Below, one piece after another: positions 12,971 to 26,369 of a stretch of DNA of 64,000 nt. Below the pieces are notes generated by a model, which was not told where the DNA came from, did not search any database, and was given only the letters and a program-made list of their open reading frames with translations. A program made the translations under genes and the position numbers. This DNA comes from Pteria penguin (taxonomy: Eukaryota > Mollusca > Bivalvia > Pterioida > Pteriidae): contig CM068587.1 of NCBI GenBank assembly GCA_035048485.1, positions 55,718,288-55,782,287 on the forward strand, given 5' to 3'. Numbering within the stretch: the first letter of the stretch is position 1; the number at the start of each line of letters is the position of its first letter.

Positions 12971-13329
12971 CCGACATGCAAAAAGAAATTACAGGAAAAA
13001 GCAGATGCAAGCAAGCATAGCATAGTTAATTACAATTAGAAAGCCTGACGTGACTCAGGTGATTGTTTCAGGACCAGAATGTCCTGGATTGAAATGGCAC
13101 CAGAATAAAAAAGTTTCGTTTATATACATTTAATATTCACAATTTTGTTAAATCGACTTTGACATATCTTTTAACTCAAACAGACAGTAACTCCTCTTTT
13201 TTCTTTTACTTTTATTTTAAGTTATACTTTTTATAAAGGTCATTGTTTTAGTCAAATTATTACTTCAAAAAGTATACGATGGAATCCAAATTTCTTTTGT
13301 AAACAAAGAGAAAGAAAAATTGCTTTGAT

Positions 13330-13333
<4 letters not shown>

Positions 13334-13389
<56 letters not shown>
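13334..13389. repeat. (GA)n microsatellite
   Basis: About 28 uninterrupted GA dinucleotides. The SL-repeat peptide frame on the minus strand is an artefact. Confidence 0.97.
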
Positions 13390-13392
<3 letters not shown>

Positions 13393-14189
13393 TAACACTA
13401 TTATGTAAACTTTTTCAAAGGGACAAAAATCTTTCATTTCTTCTCTGAAGGACATGCTGGTTGCACCAACACTAATCACTGCTTTATCACCAAGGATACA
13501 AGCGTAACAAAACATTCTTAAAGAAATAAACATGATTCTAATCCTATCGTGAAGATTCAAATTGATTACTCTATTCGCACTTCCGGGAACTTTAAATCAC
13601 CTTACACATGAATCCATTATTGCATTGCATATATCACAAACATAATGATATGAGGACGATAAGAGGCTTTCTCAAATGAACGTGATGAATTACAAGGTCA
13701 ATGATAAACCATATTGCCTTTATATAAAAAAGAGAAATGCGAACACTTCTTTTCACGAATGATGTGGCCATGACGTGATTAAGTATAATCAGACATGCGT
13801 CATACCGTTAGAATAATAATGCTTGTGTTAGAATCATCTACTGTTCAAGAAGAAGAGAGAATTGTTATGTAACCATCTTCAAAGGCAATCAGGGCATTGG
13901 ATTAATTCCTTTCATCTTGGAATTTCTGCTACTTACGTTATGATTGCATCTTTCCGCTACTGCCCTAAGACCAAAAGTGTTTCATGCAGACATAACCTCT
14001 TTTGCAAACTTTGACCTTGCTTTGTTTAAACCAATGTATTTTACGCTATTTTGTTTATCTAAATTTATTGACAAGCACGTTAAAGTTTTTAGAGCCTGTA
14101 AAGTTACTGTATAACTTGATAAAAGCAGTACCACGCATCAATTATTTTATCATTAAAACATACGTACACAATATTATTACTATCTGATA
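13390..14189. other. no gene recognised
   Basis: AT-rich, no exon-like frame with splice sites, and no tandem array. Confidence 0.35.
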
Positions 14190-14630
14190 TATCAGAGAGA
14201 AAACTGAAGACATATGACAAAGCTGTATGACAAAAATCACCCAGGACATGCACACAATACACGAAAATAATAAAATATACATTAAAAACGACATTACAAA
14301 AATATTCGATTGTACTGCCGTTACGTTACCGACTTACTCAATTGAAGTAAAAAAACGTTATGCAATTGGTGTGGTTAACCGGTTTACGAGCACCCACCTT
14401 CCCAGTTACCGCAAAAGCAGCACAATCAAAGGACACACATTTAAAAATTCATAAAAAAAACCCCTCCATATAGAGAACAAGGATCAACAAGTTTCTCAAG
14501 AAGATAGGTCATAAAAATTTTATTACACACGAAAAATTTATAGAATAGTATGTTGCTTTCAAAAATATGTAAGGGGACATCAACATAAGTAAACCGTGCT
14601 CCGCCCGTCTGTAAGTTTAGCTCAGATCCT
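14190..14630 (-). repeat. Penelope-like family B, 3' tail
   Basis: Inverse copy of the tail with ggacatgcac, ttcgattgtactg, gtggttaaccggtttacgag and the block ending near ggtcataaaaat. It is abruptly joined at about 14630 to the plus-strand family A copy, so one element interrupted the other. Confidence 0.55.
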
Positions 14631-14635
14631 TGATT

Positions 14636-16135
14636 AATCCAAAGATGCATAAAACTCCATATAAGCATCGATTTATAGCTGGATCTTCCAAGTGTTCCAC
14701 CAAGCCTCTTTCCATGTTAATTACCAAAATTCTAACAGAAATCAAATATGGTCTTCAGAAATACTGCTCTACTGCTTACTCGAGAAGCGGAATCAGTCAG
14801 ATGTGGATCCTAAAAAATTTCAAGGAACTTCTAGAGCACTTAAAATCTCCTATTTTCAATAATGTCACTAGCATCAAATCTTTTGACTTTTTGACTCTTT
14901 ATACAACCATTCCTAACCAAACACTTAAGAACAGAATAACATCATTTATTCAAAACGCCTTCTTTAACAAAAAAAAAAAAGGGGGGGGGGGAGGGGGATT
15001 CGCAGATAAAATATCTCGTTTTAGGCAACAACGACACATATTTTGTAAAGGAACAGTCTGAATCCAGCAGCAAGTATACAGAAAAAGAGATTATCCAAAT
15101 GTTCGAATCTCTTATAGATAATATTTTTGTGATATGGTGGGAGAGTATTCCAACAGATTGTTGGCATGCTTATGGGTACTAATTGGCCGACATATTTTTG
15201 TACTCTTACGTGGCAGAATTCATACAGTCTCTGCTCTCTAAAGGCAATAAACAATTAGCATCTTGGTTCAACTTTACATACATCGATGATAATTTGTCGA
15301 TTAACAACCCGGTATTTGAGGATCACCTCAACATCATATACCCAAAAGATAAAAGATACTACAGAGAGCGCATGTTCTGCTTCATACCTCGATATACTGC
15401 TATCAATTAGTGACAATGGTTCATTAGTAACCTCTCTCTATGACAAACGTGACGATTTCAATTTCATTATTACCAACTTCCCTTTTCTGAGTAGCAACAT
15501 ACCTTCTTCTCCCGCATATGGCGTCTTCATTTTACAACTTATACGCTATGCCAGGGCATGCTCTAAATACGAAAATGTCGTCCTGAGAGCGAGGCTTCTT
15601 GCCACGAAACTACTCTTACAAGGATATACTGAGGTACATTTGAAATTGTCACTGAGGAAGTTTTATGGTCGTTATAGGGATCTATTGCAATTTCAGATTC
15701 CTTTTTCAAGAATGTTAACCGATATTTTGGGACATGGCCATACTAAATAACCATCTTAACTTTTTGACTATACTTGATTTGACATATTACTTGTACACAT
15801 GTATATACAGATATTTGTTCACTTGCGTTTCCGTCACCGGAATTTCAGGCAGGCAGCATTTCTTGCCTTGAATGGGAAATTTGACTTCGTGTTCCTGTCT
15901 CCTTCGTATGTTCATGCGTGTATATTTATGTATTTACCTCTTCGATTTGAAAGGTTATTGCAGGTCTTTTGCGACGGGTGTTGCATGCAACCAGGGGACG
16001 CTAACTCCTCCCGTGCACCTGGTTTCACCTCGATTTTATTGGGGTTCGCATTTGTCTGAATATGACACTAAACACGATATTGTCCTCTTTATTCCATAGA
16101 CTATGAGATTTGGTTTACCCCTCGGTACTTCGTTT
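14636..16135 (+). pseudogene. Penelope-like RT, family A, 5'-truncated with full 3' tail
   Basis: Starts inside the RT (PKMHKTPYKHRFIAGSSKC), continues through SGISQMWILKNF and FDFLTLYTTIPNQTLKNR, then hits an A11G10-type homopolymer near 14971 that destroys the frame. It resumes with LADIFLYSY, a YIDD box (15285) and the C-terminal YDKRDDFNF, IRYARAC and KFYGRYRDLLQFQ blocks up to 15750. The MGTN box is lost. The 3' untranslated region includes the conserved structure at 15973-16035 and matches the solo tail at 5440-5790. Confidence 0.78.
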
Positions 16136-17534
16136 TTTACTTCTAGCGAAATATATGTCTCGCAAATATACTCAACATGCATTTCTTGTTAAAACAGTCA
16201 TACGCAATATATGTGTTTTAATATAAGACTAATACCTTTTGCTGCTTAACTTATAATACCATCAAGCACTGTGTCTAAAATCTGCAACACTGTGTTGCCA
16301 TACACACTACAAGTGCACTAAAACAACGCAAATGTTACTAAAATATGATATCATTCATATCGTAATTAATGCTGCATATGTGATAAAAAGGAAAAGAAGA
16401 CAACTGAGTAAGCTGTATGACATAGTATATATGTATATGTTTTGAACTGCAAAATTTTGTTTCTGAAATAAAATGGTACATTATTTACCGTCATTAAGAT
16501 TTTGCACTATTTGTATATTTCGACAGTTTATGTCCTTTCAACGATGTTCAATGCCGAAATTATGGAAATTCAAGATATTTGAATAGCAAATTATTCACAT
16601 ATATACCTAAAAAAAGAGCAAAAGGCACGTTTATGACAGCAATGCATAATGGAGATATTCATTACTTTGTCAGATGAGAGTAATTGGAGAATAATTCAAG
16701 TTTTCAGGTTGTTAAATGGTTTATTTATTTGTGTATTTTTTTTGCATCGCAATTTCAGGTATATTGCATTATGCGAGTCTTTTTACCGCTTTCGTCAATA
16801 TTAATCATCGTGATAAATGACCCACGGCAGGAACGCAGTGTTCTCCATTAATGATATTTCGTGCGCTATTAGATACACCATCTAATTGTGAAGGGGAGTA
16901 TGGTAATTTATATTGATTTCTGGAGAATTTGCGAACCATTCCCGTCAAAGGAATTAATCCTGTACCTCATACCGATGCTGACATGGACAGAAATCTGAGA
17001 AATATTACTAACTCATGGTATGCCATTAGTAGTAAATATCCTTATACTATAAAATAGGATAAATGAGCATGATATCCCTTCCTATTTTTAGGATTCTAGT
17101 TGCAATTCACCAATAAACCTTACAAGAAATGTCAAATAACCTGTACAAACGTACCATTGACATTAACGTTTGGAAATCATAAAGCTCAAAATTTTCTTAT
17201 TAAAGCATTGACAAATATACGACTCGATTTAAATTTTTATTCCATTTTAAGAAGTACATAAAACAGAAAATAATGTATAGGGAAAAAGTATACCTCCGTC
17301 TACAACGGTATATATTGTATCCGTTCTACATAGTTATCATGACATACGAACTCTAGAATGGTGAATGGTGAATATTTGAGAATATGTGCACTGCTATATC
17401 TTCTCTAGTATCTGATAATACATTTATCGCAGACATTCGATATTTTGAGGTTCACGTTTGTAACGAGAAAATAAATTTCATAAATGTGTATTTTAATATA
17501 ATATTTATAAAGTAATTAATTTAGATATCTGATT
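16136..17534. other. AT-rich, no gene recognised
   Basis: No exon, tandem array or transposon remnant that I can name. Confidence 0.35.
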
Positions 17535-17592
17535 TGGGTGTGACGTGTCGATAGGGAAAGCTTACTCCTCCATAGCACTTGTTCCCATCTCC
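17535..17592 (+). repeat. solo copy of PLE 3'-UTR structure, diverged
   Basis: gggtgtgacgtgtcgatagg followed by gcttactcctccatagcac. It aligns with 9277-9337 but the distal part is altered. Confidence 0.4.
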
Positions 17593-17699
17593 TGTTCTGT
17601 CATTGGTCGTAGTTATACTTTCAAATATTCATTGATAGATTATTGTTACACGTCATTTCGCGCTTATTTTACTTATATATGCTGACGGCACCTGCATGA

Positions 17700-17870
17700 T
17701 GCATTACAAAGAAATCTATACATTGGCAACGGACCCTCCCGGAGCCGTCAGGGACCTTTTAGGTGCCACGCCTGTCGGGACCTTGGTGATTACTGTCTCA
17801 TCCGAAAGACAGAACACTGGAGTGCCCATTGCGGGAGTCGAACCAGAGACCTCTTTATGTTGTAAATGTC
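17700..17870 (-). repeat. tRNA-like SINE candidate
   Basis: The minus strand shows a B-box-like GGTTCGACTCCC around 17835, while the rest (gtcccgacaggcgtggcacc) differs from the other SINE families here. No clear A box or target-site duplication. Low confidence. Confidence 0.35.
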
Positions 17871-18769
17871 TTAGTTCACTTGCCATTTTCCACACTTTAA
17901 AATCATCATATTTCCAATGATTGTATAAACAAATGTTGCTAACGAAGCATGCGGTGCCTTTTCTACCCGTCATCTGACCGTTTGTTGGTCTGTATTTTCT
18001 CTTTTAAAAGTAGACGCTGTTTTCTAATTTCATATTTTTGTTTTTCTTTTTCGCAGATTTTGTACGCCCTTGGGTTCCAGTATTCTTAGACAGATATGTT
18101 TATCAAACATCTTATCATGCTTTGCTCCATGCTCATTTTATCGTGTAATCCTCTGTATTTACAGTCAAAAGATTAGATTAAAGGAAGTTCTCCTACATCT
18201 GACCTGACCAAGGTCAACATTAGCTATCAGTGAATATCGATACAATGTGATAATCTCAAAAACGCTTTGATCGCAATTGTCTTGATGTTTATATTTTGTA
18301 GGTTGGCCTTGAAAACACGAAGTAAGTTTAATATACAGGCAGATCTCACAAAAATATTGAGAGAGTAGGGAACAGCATCTCAGTGTATGAGGTAGATGAA
18401 ATCGCGTATAGCTTCAACAATATCGATGTATGCGGATTAATATAGTATGTATAATAAATATCATAATATATATACATGTATAAATTTTGGTGCTCTATAT
18501 GTGGATTTCGATATCTCATGTTTCTTCATGGTTAACATTGTGGAAATAGCTAATATAGATGTTTGTAGAGATATGATAAATATAGAACATATGTATCTTT
18601 GAATTATATATATGTATTTATGTATGATCAATATTTATGTATAATCAAGACCTTATGTATATATGGTCTTGATTTTGCGTGTAAAGCTATAAATGTTAAG
18701 TTTATATAAGATTTAGATACCTGTCCAATACAAACCAAAGTCAATTACAATTACAGTATTATTATTTGG

Positions 18770-18935
18770 TTGATTTATGTGTTGTTTGGATGGTTGATTG
18801 GGCTTTATGTCACTCAGTTTGAAGAATTCCTATCTCGATACACAGTAAGTAAGCAACTTCCTCAGCACGGTGACACTGTCTAATCCGGATCCCCTACACC
18901 GGAAGTCAAGCGCTTCATCACTACACCAAATCTGC
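18770..18935 (-). repeat. decayed tRNA-derived SINE
   Basis: Ends on the plus strand with aagcgcttcatcactacacc, the complement of a tRNA A-box-like start as in 20204-20380, and begins with a TTGGTTGATTTATG-type tail. The B box is degraded. Confidence 0.45.
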
Positions 18936-19369
18936 CCATTTCGCAATATATAAGAACATGATATGAAATAAAGAACCAGCCCCAGTCCTTACGTATTATA
19001 AGGCCTCTCATATTCTTCAATATTCATCACTTAAATATGAGATTCGGTACAAATTATGACATGCAACAACTGGACCTCAGGTAGTCACTGGTTTTAGCGA
19101 GTTTACGAGCGCACCTTCCCACTAAACAATCCCACCTTACCCCCCCCCCCCCAAAAAAAAATCAACGAACAAACAAAACAAAAATCAACAACAAATAGGA
19201 ACAAATATTTAATGATAACGATGACAAAATATACAAAATCCAAATACATTTATCATTTACATGCCTGTATTTATGTACATAGTTATGTGCTGCAATAGTG
19301 TTTTATGACAAAATCGGGTAAAATGTCAATACTGCTTATTGCATTAGTCTTTCACATATTTATAATACA

Positions 19370-19507
19370 TTATGACACTTCATTGAATCCCATGGCAAGC
19401 TCTCTGATGATAAACTGAATTGTTTTCCTGTAGATATTTTCGATATTAGCAGAAAATCTATCACCCAATGTCTCCTTTACCGCAAAGATGAAGGGTTCCT
19501 CTACCTT
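19370..19507 (-). CDS. globin X/neuroglobin-like, exon 3 (last)
   Basis: The minus-strand exon starts in phase 0 right after the acceptor tttcttttcag and encodes residues 178-222 of the globin assembled with 43968-43670 and 34178-33947. It covers helices G and H: KVEEPFIFAVKETLGDRFSA, then IYRKTIQFIIRELAMGF and a short tail to the TAA. The phase-0 boundary is exactly the conserved globin G7.0 intron. The three exons sum to 669 nt, a whole number of codons. The intron in front of it is about 14.4 kb and contains most of the PLE copies in this window. The frame is fully open. The paralogous exon at 6908-7072 points toward it. Confidence 0.87.
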   Translation of the reverse strand, partial: KVEEPFIFAVKETLGDRFSANIENIYRKTIQFIIRELAMGFNEVS

Positions 19508-20203
19508 CTGAAAAGAAAACCAAAGTATTGTAAAATAAAATTCGGTATAATATGAATATGTCTTTGAAAAAAGTGTAAGATTCAATTTACAAAATCTTGA
19601 GATCGCAATTACGTTGAACAATTATTAAACACTTTGGAGACACCTTTGAAATGTGTTGTATCTAGACAAATTTACATGTTTTGACGCACGATATCAATTA
19701 CAAGGAATGCTTCATCAATTACGAATTGTAATTGTGAAAGTATTGTAAACAACTTGTTTAATAGTCTGAAAGATAAACACATTCGCTCAATTAGCCCTAC
19801 ATTAGTTTTATGTAGCAGGACTGCTATTTAGAAAAACCTCCGACTTTCGTCAGGAAATCTAACGCAGACCTGGAATAAATCCTCAAACCTTATACAGAGG
19901 GTTTAGGTTACTGTGAATCTCTTCAATACATTTACGTCACTTGACCATAGTATCTCCCGTTTCGTCATATTAAAGGATTATCCTTTACAGTGTTTTGAGA
20001 AATATATATATACAATATATATAACCTTATAATTCTTAAAGATAATCCTTATACTTTAATTCCAGGCAAGAATAGCTTAGTTATACGTTTTAATTTTTAA
20101 CAGTGAACTCATTTCAAAGTGTAAGCTGAAGATAAACATATATCATGTTAGAACATTTCCGGAAGTGACGTGTCTCAGAAATCTAACGGATTTATGAAAT
20201 ATA

Positions 20204-20380
20204 TTTGGTTGGTTGGTTGATTAGTATTTTACGTCGCTTTCAACAATTTTTCAGTTATATCGCGACATGGAAGCAGGACGAAACCAACTTCATTAACATA
20301 GTGGTGCAACCCGGGAATCGAACCTGGATCGTCGACGCCACAAGCCAAGCGCTTAACCACTACACCAAGCCTGCCCCCTC
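20204..20380 (-). repeat. tRNA-derived SINE with target-site duplication
   Basis: Same element as 8264-8438, inverted. The minus strand has an A box TGGTGTAGTGGTTAAGCG, a B box GGTTCGATTCC, the cgcgacatgg/ttcagttatatcgcg body and a CCAACCAACC tail. The flanks repeat TTATGAA(A/G)TATA at 20192-20203 and 20381-20392, a target-site duplication with one mismatch. It is better preserved than the first copy. Confidence 0.85.
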
Positions 20381-20919
20381 TTATGAAGTATAAAATAAAA
20401 CGACGGTCAATCACATTTGCTGTCTTATACGAAACGAAAATATTTATTTTCAACATAATTGTATATTAGTCAATAACTTCTTATCTGTTTATCCAAGTAT
20501 TCTTTGAAAAACGAATCAAAAACGACTTTGCTTCCTAGTTTACTGCATATCAGAATTTGCATTTGATGTGTCGTTAGCTTTTAAGATTGATACTTGATAA
20601 TTATACGATGTGTGTTTATCAATTAGGGATGTAAAGAAACATATAAATCCTAATTACAAATACCAATTAAAATGCAAATATGTTTCCAAATTATTAGTAG
20701 ATTTGGTTCTGAAAAGAGTACACTATCATTCAAAGTGCATCTCTTCAATTAAAATTGTACATTATGATGAAAAAAGGCTCTGAACAAAGTGCATGCATTT
20801 ATATATATTCAATTTATTACATGATGAGGTTGTGTTGCTCTAACATTTTATAAAGGGTTACAGCCATTCAAGGACGTATCTAACCGAATAGGAGACGCTT
20901 TATCGTGGTTTGTTGGGTA

Positions 20920-21260
20920 GTTTTGATATGACAGTAGACAATCAGTCTGTGTGGTATAGCGGTTTACGGGCCCATCTTCCCACTCTGCAAAAATGCAGTG
21001 TAATCTAAGGAACGCGCATTATAAGATCTATAAATAATCCTCCATATAAAGACTAAGGATCAGCAAGTTCCTCCAGTTGAGAGATAATAAAAATATAAAC
21101 ACGTATAGTAATGCAGCATATAAGGTTACAACGTGTAGAGTTTAGAACACAATGCATGAAGTCTCCTGTTTGGCTAGCCACACCCACCGTGAATGCCCTG
21201 ACATACAGACGAAACAATATGATTCAGCACTGTATATATACATGAATGTGAATAAACACT
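20920..21260 (-). repeat. Penelope-like family B, 3' tail, diverged
   Basis: Contains gcggtttacgggcccatctt, aataatcctccatataaaga and ggatcagcaagtt in the inverse order of the plus-strand tails. Next to it are gtctcctgtttggctagcc-type blocks shared with 37110-37135. Confidence 0.55.
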
Positions 21261-22934
21261 GTGTAGAAAGTGTCACAGTCACATAACATCAGGAAAAAGG
21301 GTATAATAACACTTAAGTCAAACCCTCCGCGGGGAACATTTTTACGAGCTCCACACTGCAAAGGGAATAAGTGTGAATATTTCAAAATTGTTCTTCTCGT
21401 GTATTTTACAAGGCTAAATGGTTGGGGTGTCTAACTCAGTAGCAGAGGGTCCTTTGTTTAAACTCTGTTTATTCGATTTCCTTTAATCGAACCTTTACGA
21501 TACAAAAGAAAGAATGAAATTTCATTTTATCAAGGTAGTACTGAGAAGTACAAACGCACACCTCTCTGAGGATCCAATACATAGGTGAATATTAATTAAG
21601 CATAACGCCAAACAGGTGCTGCCAACGCTTAGATGTAATTATTGTGATGTAGCGATAAACAATTTTCAATGAAGGAATCAACCATTCTTACATGAATTAC
21701 TATTTCATATGTTTATCATTTAACGCGTTACGATGCTATGCGGGAGATACCTTGTACAAAACACAGCAAGCATCATACATGTCAGTGAAAACGTTTCAGG
21801 CGTAAATAAGTTGGAAGCATGCTTAACTCATGGCGGGAAAATCATGGTTCGAATACGAATTGGTAGCACTTTGGTGCCCGGTCCCTCGTTTTCGACAGTT
21901 TAAACCACAGGTCGACCCGTATTCTACTTCGGTTTGTCTGCTGTATGGATTTAAATTATTGGCATAGAATTAGACCTCACCATATAATATAGCTTTTGCA
22001 AGACGTTAGATAGTGTTAATCATGGAGGTAGCTGACATTGATTCAATGTCACAGTGGTACTAACAAAAAAAGCAGCAAGACGAACTTTCGGCGATCAAAA
22101 CAATTTAAACAAATGTGAATATTTAGCGTCAAACAAATGTTTATATAAAAGAGTAGGAATTACGTATATTTCAAATAGATTCTGCTGGTTTAAAATGAAG
22201 ATATTTTATGAGTGATAACGATACATCATGCAACATAATAAAGAGGAATACAAAGCGTGTGCTCCTTGGTTATAATGATACAGGGATTATTTAGTTTACA
22301 TTCAATGACTCGTATAAGCTTTGGCTGTAAAGCCAGAGGAATGGCTTTGTTTACTTGTTTTAAACAGTATTTAAGGCAAATAATTATAGACTTTCGGTGA
22401 ATTTGGCAGATATATAGCACACGATTGAGCAACAAGATGTGCATTTTAAGCTAAGCTCTTTCCTGTTAATGTAAAAGTTATACACATTGAATCGACCACT
22501 AAGCATCAAAATTATATCAAATAATAAATAAAGTAAATTCAAGAATCTTTGTTCAGGGAAATGATAAAAAAAATGAAGAAAGTTATGTATATATCAAATA
22601 AAAAGTAAAAGACAGCCAGACAGGATACTGGATATTTAAACACATTACTCTATAGATATAATGCCAAAAACACTTTGAGCAATATTTAGGGATAAGAAAT
22701 ATTCAAGGATTTGTTTACAATCGTTTACGTTTAATTTGTTACTGAGGATTTATAAGTGTGTGACCAGTTGTTCAAAGACGGACTTTTTCCAGGGATAAGC
22801 AAGTATTCCTGGGATAAAATTCTGTTCTACCAGTATGCAACACCTTTTCAAGGAAGCTATATTCTCTTTGAAAAACTTGGACCTGCGAATTGTTTTCATC
22901 ATTTCATCATAATCATCATTGTGGGAATAAAAGA
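21261..22934. other. AT-rich, no gene recognised
   Basis: There is a possible degraded tRNA-like block near 21425-21475 (ggttggggtgtctaactcag). No exon is supported. Confidence 0.35.
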
Positions 22935-23745
22935 AAAAAGAGGAGTTACCGGCTCAGTTATGTGGCAGAAGTCACCATGGAGCTATACAATACATGAATA
23001 TAAATAATATAATAGAACATTTAACACATTACAAAAATATTTGATTGTAGTGCAATTACGATACCGACTAAGGACGGTCATTTAATTTGACAAAAGCCAA
23101 ACAAATGGTGTGGTTAACGGGTTTACGGGCCCACCTTCCCACTCACCGTAACAGCAGAACAATCAAAAGACGTACATTTAAAAATTTATAAATAATCCTC
23201 CATGTAAAGAACAAGGGTCAACAGGTGTCGCATATTGAGAGGTCATAAAAATATAAACACGTAAGGTATTGTGAAACACATAATGGTATAAAAATATATG
23301 CGACATCAACATGATAAACCGTGCTCTGCCAGTCTGAAAGCGAGCTAAGACCCTAGATCTGTAGGAGTCCCGACTAACAGTCAGAGGGGACGAGGTTCAG
23401 GACCATGTCTCCTCTGAAAGAGGTTTGGACAAGGCCCGTCATATAGTCCCCACCGCCCTGTTAGTCAGCGTGCAACGTTCAAGTAAAAGTCTGCATAAGG
23501 CTGTAGAGGGGCCAAATACAAGACCTATAGTCTTTTTGATGATCTCAATATCATATTGTCTATTTAGGAGACGTTTGACTATTTTATTACATGATAAAAT
23601 AACGTTATCGGAGCCTTTTACTTTCCTTAGTTTATATACGAGATCACCGTAAAAATTAGGCTGGGAAATTCCATTGGATACATACTGTTGAAAAGAAATA
23701 TTTCCAAATTTAGATAGAAATTCTGAATAAGATCTGAAGAATTTG
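22935..23745 (-). pseudogene. Penelope-like RT, family B, C-terminal fragment with tail
   Basis: The minus strand encodes, with interruptions, KLRKTFGKFFRSYSEFLSKF (about 23740-23680), GISQPNFYGDLVYKLRKVKG, KIVKRLLNRQYDI and TALCRLLLERCTLTNRAVG. It then runs into the complete family B tail ending at about 22935 with ttctgccacataactgagcc. It is the best-preserved C-terminus of this family in the window but lacks everything upstream of the thumb-like region. Confidence 0.68.
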
Positions 23746-24078
23746 CCGAATGTTTTTCTTAGCTTGTGATATCTGTAACCCTCATTATAATTATTATTAT
23801 GTTTATTTATATATAACTGTAAAACGACTTATGTTTTCAAACATTTTATGCAAAAATAATGTATACTTAATTTCGCTATTTATCTTCCATATAGGTGCTC
23901 TCTTCATTGATGTATTCCTACAGTTCAAAAACAGCTGTGGGAGCTCTGATAGATTAAAAAACATGAAATGTATTCTTTATGTTTCATGCTTTATTCACAG
24001 TAAACAAGTCCAAGGCACTCCAAATCGGTGTTTGACGTCATGGTTTGTAAACAAATGACTCAAACATTAGAATGTAAA

Positions 24079-24770
24079 GATGATGGATAAATCCAAAGCA
24101 CAAGTCCAAAAATCATAAAACCAGAGGACATACAAAATCAGTGAAAATGAAAAACAAATGGAAAATAACAAAATATGTCTACTTGAAGAGCATATGTGAA
24201 CCCCTGTGATGGAGTGAGATCAGGTGGCTGGGGAGAGTGAGCATCTCCTGCTTGCTAACAACACCCGTCACATATACCCAGTAGAAAGAGTCAGATCATG
24301 TAAATTCCATATGTATTTATATATGGAGAAGTCGAAGTAGGTAACCTTCTAGTATAGAAGGTGTCAAATCTGTGTAAAATGATCGGAATCGGTCTCAGTC
24401 CAGAATATCATTTAAAAGTTTGGATAGCGAGATATCATATGGAGTAATAAGAGTCTCGTAACGACCATAGAATTTCCTCAGTGACGTTGCTAGTCTAGGA
24501 CATATATAACCCTGGTTGAACAGCTTAACTGAAAGTCGCCTAGCCCTCAGAACAAAGTCACTGTAATTTGAAAATGCTCTGGAATAACGTATTAACTGAG
24601 ATATGAATACGCCGTATGCGGGCGATGATGGAATGTTGCTACTTATGAAAGGAAATTTTGTGATAGCGAAATTGAAATCGTCACGTTTGTCATAGAGTGA
24701 GGTGTTCAATTGACCATTAATGTACTTTAACAAATGGTCATTTAATTTGTTGTCGCAAATACCTGCTACC
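24079..24770 (-). pseudogene. Penelope-like family A, 3' fragment
   Basis: The last about 115 codons of the RT stay open (24722-24395): NTSLYDKRDDFNFAI, PSSPAYGVFISQLIRYSRA and SLRKFYGRYETL. The 3' untranslated region (conserved structure at 24214-24271) is nearly identical to that of the 27794 copy. It is 5'-truncated at about 24722. It shares the family's 3' terminus, which reads gtaaagatgatggataaatc on the plus strand. Confidence 0.82.
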
Positions 24771-24774
24771 AAAT

Positions 24775-26369
24775 AGTTCTTTGAGTATATTGGTTACCTT
24801 TATCACCAAGTATCAGTTTTAATAAATCGTTTATACATTTAGAATAAGCGCATTATATCTAATAAATGCACCAGCCATTGTACTTTATTCCTGCATGAAA
24901 ACACAAATAAGACACTTATTCTATATATATGCGCTTTTCACGCCAAAATATCATACTGGAATCTTCCATTTCCTATTCATAAACTGCACCATTAAATCAT
25001 TCCGGAGGGAAGTTATAAATTGAAAGAAATAGCCGGTGTCCCATGACAACGTAACGTTTAACCAGAATGACATACTTTCGTCGAAGGTCAAGAACACTAG
25101 CGCAAAATACGATTTTAATGATGTCACGCAAGTTTGGAAATGTCGAACCTTTCATTATGACGTCCTAAGCTTAACAATCAAAAGTCTGCCAAATATCGCT
25201 TTCTGTGTTGAAAAGAGGTACAAATATGGGGCGTTATGACGTCACCGATCAATGTACTTTATACAGAAATAGAATACATAGGTCTTGAAAGCTTTATCTC
25301 AGGCAATTACAGTGGTTGTGCATATATATGTAATTCCGTTTCAAAAACCAAGGCTACAAACCCTTTGCAGCCAGGAATTATGACCATGCGCTAAATACAA
25401 ATATTGCAACGGTAAACTCTAGAACAAGTATATTTAAAATTCTGTAAGACATGTTTATCTCTCATGTATAACTCTAAGATGAGTTTATAGACGGTAAAAA
25501 TTCTAAATTGAAAGATATCCTCGAACTGCAAAATCACGATCAAATGGAAATATGGAAAAATCCGAAGATCATGATGTATACGATAAAATGGATATATATA
25601 TGCACTTATCTTGATAATTAAGACAAGAGGGTTTTTTCTTCATTAAATAATATAAATATAGGACCCACTGCGATATATAACTAAAGCATCTATCTCTTGT
25701 TCCTCGACTCTTTACTGTTTCAATAACTTCACTGTGTGATTCAACTTTCTCTTTCCTAAAAATCTATTATCCCTACGGATTCCCATTCGGTTTTCAAAAT
25801 AAGGTTATTTATGGTAAAATCGAAAATCAAGTTTACATGTAATATGTATCTTTTAATGTGATTAAATAAGAGCTAACAATTAATCCATCATAACATCTCA
25901 TCGTCATAGTGTCTTAAGTCATCGAAACTCATCACTCACGACAATTTGCAACAATAATTAGAACCATAACAATGACTTTAATAATTGAGGAACGACAGAA
26001 AAGAAATTAAAACTACTTAGTAAGGGAATGGAGCAATTAGCAGTTACGTAATGCAATCTAAAATAACATGAATTCAATCACAATTAAAGCTTTCCTTACA
26101 TTTTATCACTCATCAATTAGTTTAACACAATCTTAAATGAAAGTTAAATGAATGATAAAGCAGGAAATGTTGATTTAATTCTCACGTTTCTGAATATAGT
26201 ATTTCTTCCATTTTTATCAGTATCTACGATTTGTTTTCTATTTGAAATAACCAACATGCCACGAAAAGAAAAAAAACATAAACCGAAAAAATGTTCTTTC
26301 CCTCTGACTAAAATTTTGCATTTTTAAAACGCAAAATAAAACTTTTATATTTTCATCTGCTTTTATTCT
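24775..26369. other. no gene recognised (intron 2 of the globin)
   Basis: Very AT-rich. The open frame at 25036-25239 has no recognisable family. No tandem arrays. Confidence 0.35.
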
